Notes under the pieces: generated by a model
Databases searched by the model: none
What the model saw: the letters and a program-made list of their open reading frames with translations, nothing else
What the model was told of the DNA's origin: nothing
In this document: positions 16,285 through 18,716 of the stretch, piece by piece
How positions within the stretch are numbered: the stretch's first letter is position 1
How the letters are laid out: every line of letters starts with the position of its first letter
Program-made: the position numbers and the translations under genes
DNA from: CAVZZG01 sp963779685
GTDB lineage: Bacteria > Actinomycetota > Thermoleophilia > Gaiellales > F1-60-MAGs149
Reading direction: 5' to 3'
DNA length: 18,716 nucleotides
NCBI GenBank assembly: GCA_963779685.1
Contig: CAVZZG010000004.1
Span: 1 to 18,716, forward strand

Positions 16285-17811
16285 TCAGACGGCCGCCGCG
16301 GGCTCCTCGACGACGAAGCCCTGCTTGAACTCGGTGACGAGGCCGCGGAGCTTCTCGGCGGTCTCGTCCGGCAGGTCGCGGGCGGCCGTGATCTCGGCGA
16401 GGACGGTGGCCTCGCTGCGAAGGTGCAGGCGCAGGTTCTCGTTGAACCGCTGCACGTCCTCGGCGGGGACGTCGTCGACGTAGCCGTTGGTGGTCGCCCA
16501 GATGATCGCGACCTGGTCGGCCAGCGGCCACGGGTCGTACTGGCCCTGGTTGAGCGTCTGCACGAGGCGACGACCGCGGTTGAGCTGCTGCAGCGTGGCG
16601 GCGTCCAGGTCGGAGCCGAACTGCGCGAACGCCTCCAGCTCGCGGAACTGGGCGAGCTCGAGCTTCAGGCGGCCCGCCACCTTCTTCATCGCCTTCGTCT
16701 GGGCATTGGATCCGACGCGCGATACCGAGATGCCGACGTTGATGGCCGGGCGCACACCCTGGAAGAACAGACTCGACTCGAGGAAGATCTGGCCGTCCGT
16801 GATCGAGATCACGTTGGTCGGGATGTAGGCCGACACGTCGCCGGCCTGCGTCTCGATCACGGGCAGCGCCGTCAACGACCCGCCGCCGAGCTCGTCCGAC
16901 AGCTTCACGGCGCGCTCAAGCAGCCGCGAGTGGAGGTAGAAGACGTCGCCCGGGAACGCCTCGCGGCCCGGCGGGCGGCGGAGCAGCAGCGACATCTGCC
17001 GGTACGCGTCGGCCTGCTTGGTGAGGTCGTCGTAGACCAGCAGGGCGTGCTTGCCGTTGTAGGTGAAGTACTCGCCCATGGCGCAGCCGGCGTAGGGGGC
17101 GATGTACTTGATCGGCGCCGACTCGTTGGCCGGTGCGGAGAGCACGATCGTGTACTCCATCGCGCCGTGCTCGCGCAGCTTCTCGACCACCTGCGCGACG
17201 GTCGAGCCCTTCTGGCCGACCGCGACGTAGATGCAGATGACGTCCTGACCGCGCTGGTTGATGATGGTGTCGACCGCCACCGCCGTCTTGCCGGTCTGGC
17301 GATCGCCGATGATCAGCTCGCGCTGCCCGCGGCCGATCGGGATGAGGGCATCCAGGGCCTTGAGGCCCGTCTGCAGGGGCTCCTTCACCGGCTGACGGTC
17401 GACGACGCCCGGAGCCTTGAACTCGAGCGGCCGGGTCTGCTGGGTATCGATCGCGGGACCGCCGTCGAGCGGGCGCCCGAGCGGATCGATGACCCGCCCG
17501 ATCAGCGCCTCTCCGACCGGGACCGCCATGACGCGGCCGGTGCGCCGGACGGTGTCGCCCTCGGCGATCTTCTGCCACTCGCCGAACAGCACGGCACCGA
17601 CGTTCGACTCCTCGAGGTTGAGGGCGAGGCCGGTGACGCCGTGCGGCAACTCGAGCATCTCCATGGCGACGCAGTTCTCGAGGCCGTAGATGCGGGCGAT
17701 GCCGTCGCCGAGTTGGATGACGGTGCCGACTTCCTCGACCTCTGCGGTCTGCTGGAAGCCGGAGATCTGGTCACGCAGGATCGCTGCGATCTCGTCTGGA
17801 CGGAGCTTCAC
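16285..17811 (-). CDS. atpA: ATP synthase F1 alpha subunit
   Basis: Alpha forms the hexamer with beta and carries non-catalytic nucleotide sites. In 508 aa, the N-terminal barrel (about 25-95) includes VIQLGDGIARIYGLENCVAM, Walker A GDRQTGKT is at 169-176, the Walker B region is HALLVYDDLTKQADAYRQ, and the TNVISITDGQIFLES and SVSRVGSNAQTKAMKKVAG segments include the arginine-finger region. The C-terminal helical domain is complete (GLVTEFKQGFVVEEP). GTG at 17811 overlaps the atpH stop (GTGA) and has a GGAGAAGC ribosome-binding site. Confidence 0.98.
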   Translation of the reverse strand: MKLRPDEIAAILRDQISGFQQTAEVEEVGTVIQLGDGIARIYGLENCVAMEMLELPHGVTGLALNLEESNVGAVLFGEWQKIAEGDTVRRTGRVMAVPVGEALIGRVIDPLGRPLDGGPAIDTQQTRPLEFKAPGVVDRQPVKEPLQTGLKALDALIPIGRGQRELIIGDRQTGKTAVAVDTIINQRGQDVICIYVAVGQKGSTVAQVVEKLREHGAMEYTIVLSAPANESAPIKYIAPYAGCAMGEYFTYNGKHALLVYDDLTKQADAYRQMSLLLRRPPGREAFPGDVFYLHSRLLERAVKLSDELGGGSLTALPVIETQAGDVSAYIPTNVISITDGQIFLESSLFFQGVRPAINVGISVSRVGSNAQTKAMKKVAGRLKLELAQFRELEAFAQFGSDLDAATLQQLNRGRRLVQTLNQGQYDPWPLADQVAIIWATTNGYVDDVPAEDVQRFNENLRLHLRSEATVLAEITAARDLPDETAEKLRGLVTEFKQGFVVEEPAAAV

Positions 17812-18365
17812 GCTTCTCCTCCGGAGGGGAGCCTGGTGGATGCAAGGGAGAGTCGCAGCCCGTCGAGGCGCCGCTTCAGTGAGGCGTCCACGAGCAGGTC
17901 GCGGACGCGCAGGACGATGCCGCCGAGGATCGCGGGGTCGACGGCGCGGGTGATCTCGACGCTCTGGCCGGTGGCCTGCTCGAGCTGGCGGCGCAGGCCG
18001 TCCGCCACGGCGTCGTCGATCGCCACGGCCGTCGTGAGGTGGACCGCCAGCTCGCGCTGGCGCCGCCGGTAGCGGTCGGCGAACGCCTCGTAGGCATCCG
18101 CCAGGAGCTCGAGCCGGCCGTGGTCGACCAGCACCCGCAGGAAGCTGCCGACGAGCGGGTCGCCCCCGGCCGCGACCTGGGCCAGGACTCGCCGCTTCGC
18201 CTCGACCGGGAACGCCGGGTTGAACAGCACCCGCGAGAGGTCGCGATTCTCGGCCACCGACCGGACCACACCGGACAGGTCGCGATGCGTCGCGTCGAGC
18301 GTTCCGGCCTGCTCCGCCGCGCGGAAGAGCGCGTCGGCGTACGGCGTGGCGGCGTCGTCGGCCAC
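17808..18365 (-). CDS. atpH: ATP synthase F1 delta subunit
   Basis: Delta joins the top of F1 to the b-subunit stalk. The 185 residues show the N-terminal helical domain starting PYADALFRAAEQAGTLDATH and running through RDLSRVLFNPAFPVEAKRRV, and the C-terminal domain with TRAVDPAILGGIVLRVRDLL and VDASLKRRLDGLR, the region that ends the family with a GG(I/V)x(I/L)xxxxxxxDxS pattern. The start is GTG at 18365, 3 nt after the atpF stop. Length is typical of a stand-alone delta, not the b-delta fusion of mycobacteria. Confidence 0.95.
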   Translation of the reverse strand: MADDAATPYADALFRAAEQAGTLDATHRDLSGVVRSVAENRDLSRVLFNPAFPVEAKRRVLAQVAAGGDPLVGSFLRVLVDHGRLELLADAYEAFADRYRRRQRELAVHLTTAVAIDDAVADGLRRQLEQATGQSVEITRAVDPAILGGIVLRVRDLLVDASLKRRLDGLRLSLASTRLPSGGEA

Positions 18366-18368
18366 GGG

Positions 18369-18716
18369 CTACTCCTCCCCCGCGAGCCGGGAGAAGTCGA
18401 CGCCCGCGAGCGCCTCCTCGATGAGGCGCCGGGACTCGGCGTCGTCGAGCTTCTTGGCGAGCACGGCCTCGGTCGCCTGCAGGGTGAGTGCGGCGATCTC
18501 GACCTTGATGCGGTCGAGCGACTGGCGGGTCTCGGCCTGGATCGCCGCCTGGGCAGCCGCCACACCACGCTCGCGTTCGGCCGTGAGGTCCTCCTGCATC
18601 CGGCGGCGCTCGTCGTCGCCCGTCCGGCGCGCGCGCTCCACGATCTCGCTCGCCTCCGCCCGCGCCGCCGCGAGCTGCTGCCGGTACTCGTCGAGCAGCC
18701 GCTGCGCATCGTCGCG
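18369..18716 (-). CDS. atpF: ATP synthase Fo b subunit, C-terminal part, cut by window edge
   Basis: The b subunit is the peripheral stalk. The last ~115 residues are visible; the N-terminal membrane helix is outside the window. The visible part is one long charged helix rich in alanine, glutamate and arginine (RDDAQRLLDEYRQQLAAARA, AEASEIVERARRTGDDERRR, AAQAAIQAETRQSLDRIKVE), ending AALTLQATEAVLAKKLDDAE and SRRLIEEALAGVDFSRL, as in the family. The TAG stop lies 3 nt before the atpH start. Confidence 0.94.
   Translation of the reverse strand, partial: RDDAQRLLDEYRQQLAAARAEASEIVERARRTGDDERRRMQEDLTAERERGVAAAQAAIQAETRQSLDRIKVEIAALTLQATEAVLAKKLDDAESRRLIEEALAGVDFSRLAGEE

Overview
High-GC (about 70% by eye) bacterial chromosome segment in which every supportable gene lies on the minus strand, so transcription runs from high to low coordinates. 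GTG and TTG starts are frequent, genes are tightly packed, there are two lipobox lipoproteins, and metK is followed directly by priA. This suggests an actinobacterium, most likely of the Thermoleophilia type. That placement is an inference from gene content and style; no rRNA or marker phylogeny was available.

Layout in transcription order: (1) 18716-15404, F1Fo ATP synthase genes atpF (partial), atpH, atpA, atpG, closed by a GC-rich hairpin directly after the atpG stop. (2) 15357-14626, a 243-aa DUF4261-like protein, possibly leaderless. (3) 14535-8524, a complete oligopeptide/dipeptide-type ABC importer in the order permease C, binding lipoprotein A, permease B, ATPase D, ATPase F, followed by a 99-aa three-helix membrane protein overlapping the last ATPase. 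(4) 8152-6323, the missing F1 genes atpD and atpC. (5) 6307-3764, a YihY/BrkB membrane protein, a DUF4389 membrane protein and gpsA, packed behind atpC with gaps of 3-15 nt. (6) 3763-3408, a 356-bp non-coding element with long imperfect terminal inverted repeats, each itself a hairpin, holding a 25-codon relic resembling a transposase C-terminus. (7) 3397-1843, a DUF3352-type lipoprotein broken by a one-base frameshift. (8) 1766-1, metK and the 5' part of priA.

The most notable architecture is the split ATP synthase locus: the usual run ...F-H-A-G-D-C is opened between atpG and atpD by about 7.2 kb carrying the peptide importer and two uncharacterised genes. RNA-level punctuation (a hairpin after atpG, a 19-bp hairpin between binding protein and permease, candidate -10 boxes) fits several transcription units. 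The second notable item is the MITE-like/REP-like element between gpsA and the lipoprotein gene. No defence system, CRISPR array, tRNA, rRNA or intact transposase is visible, and I do not claim a complete new system.
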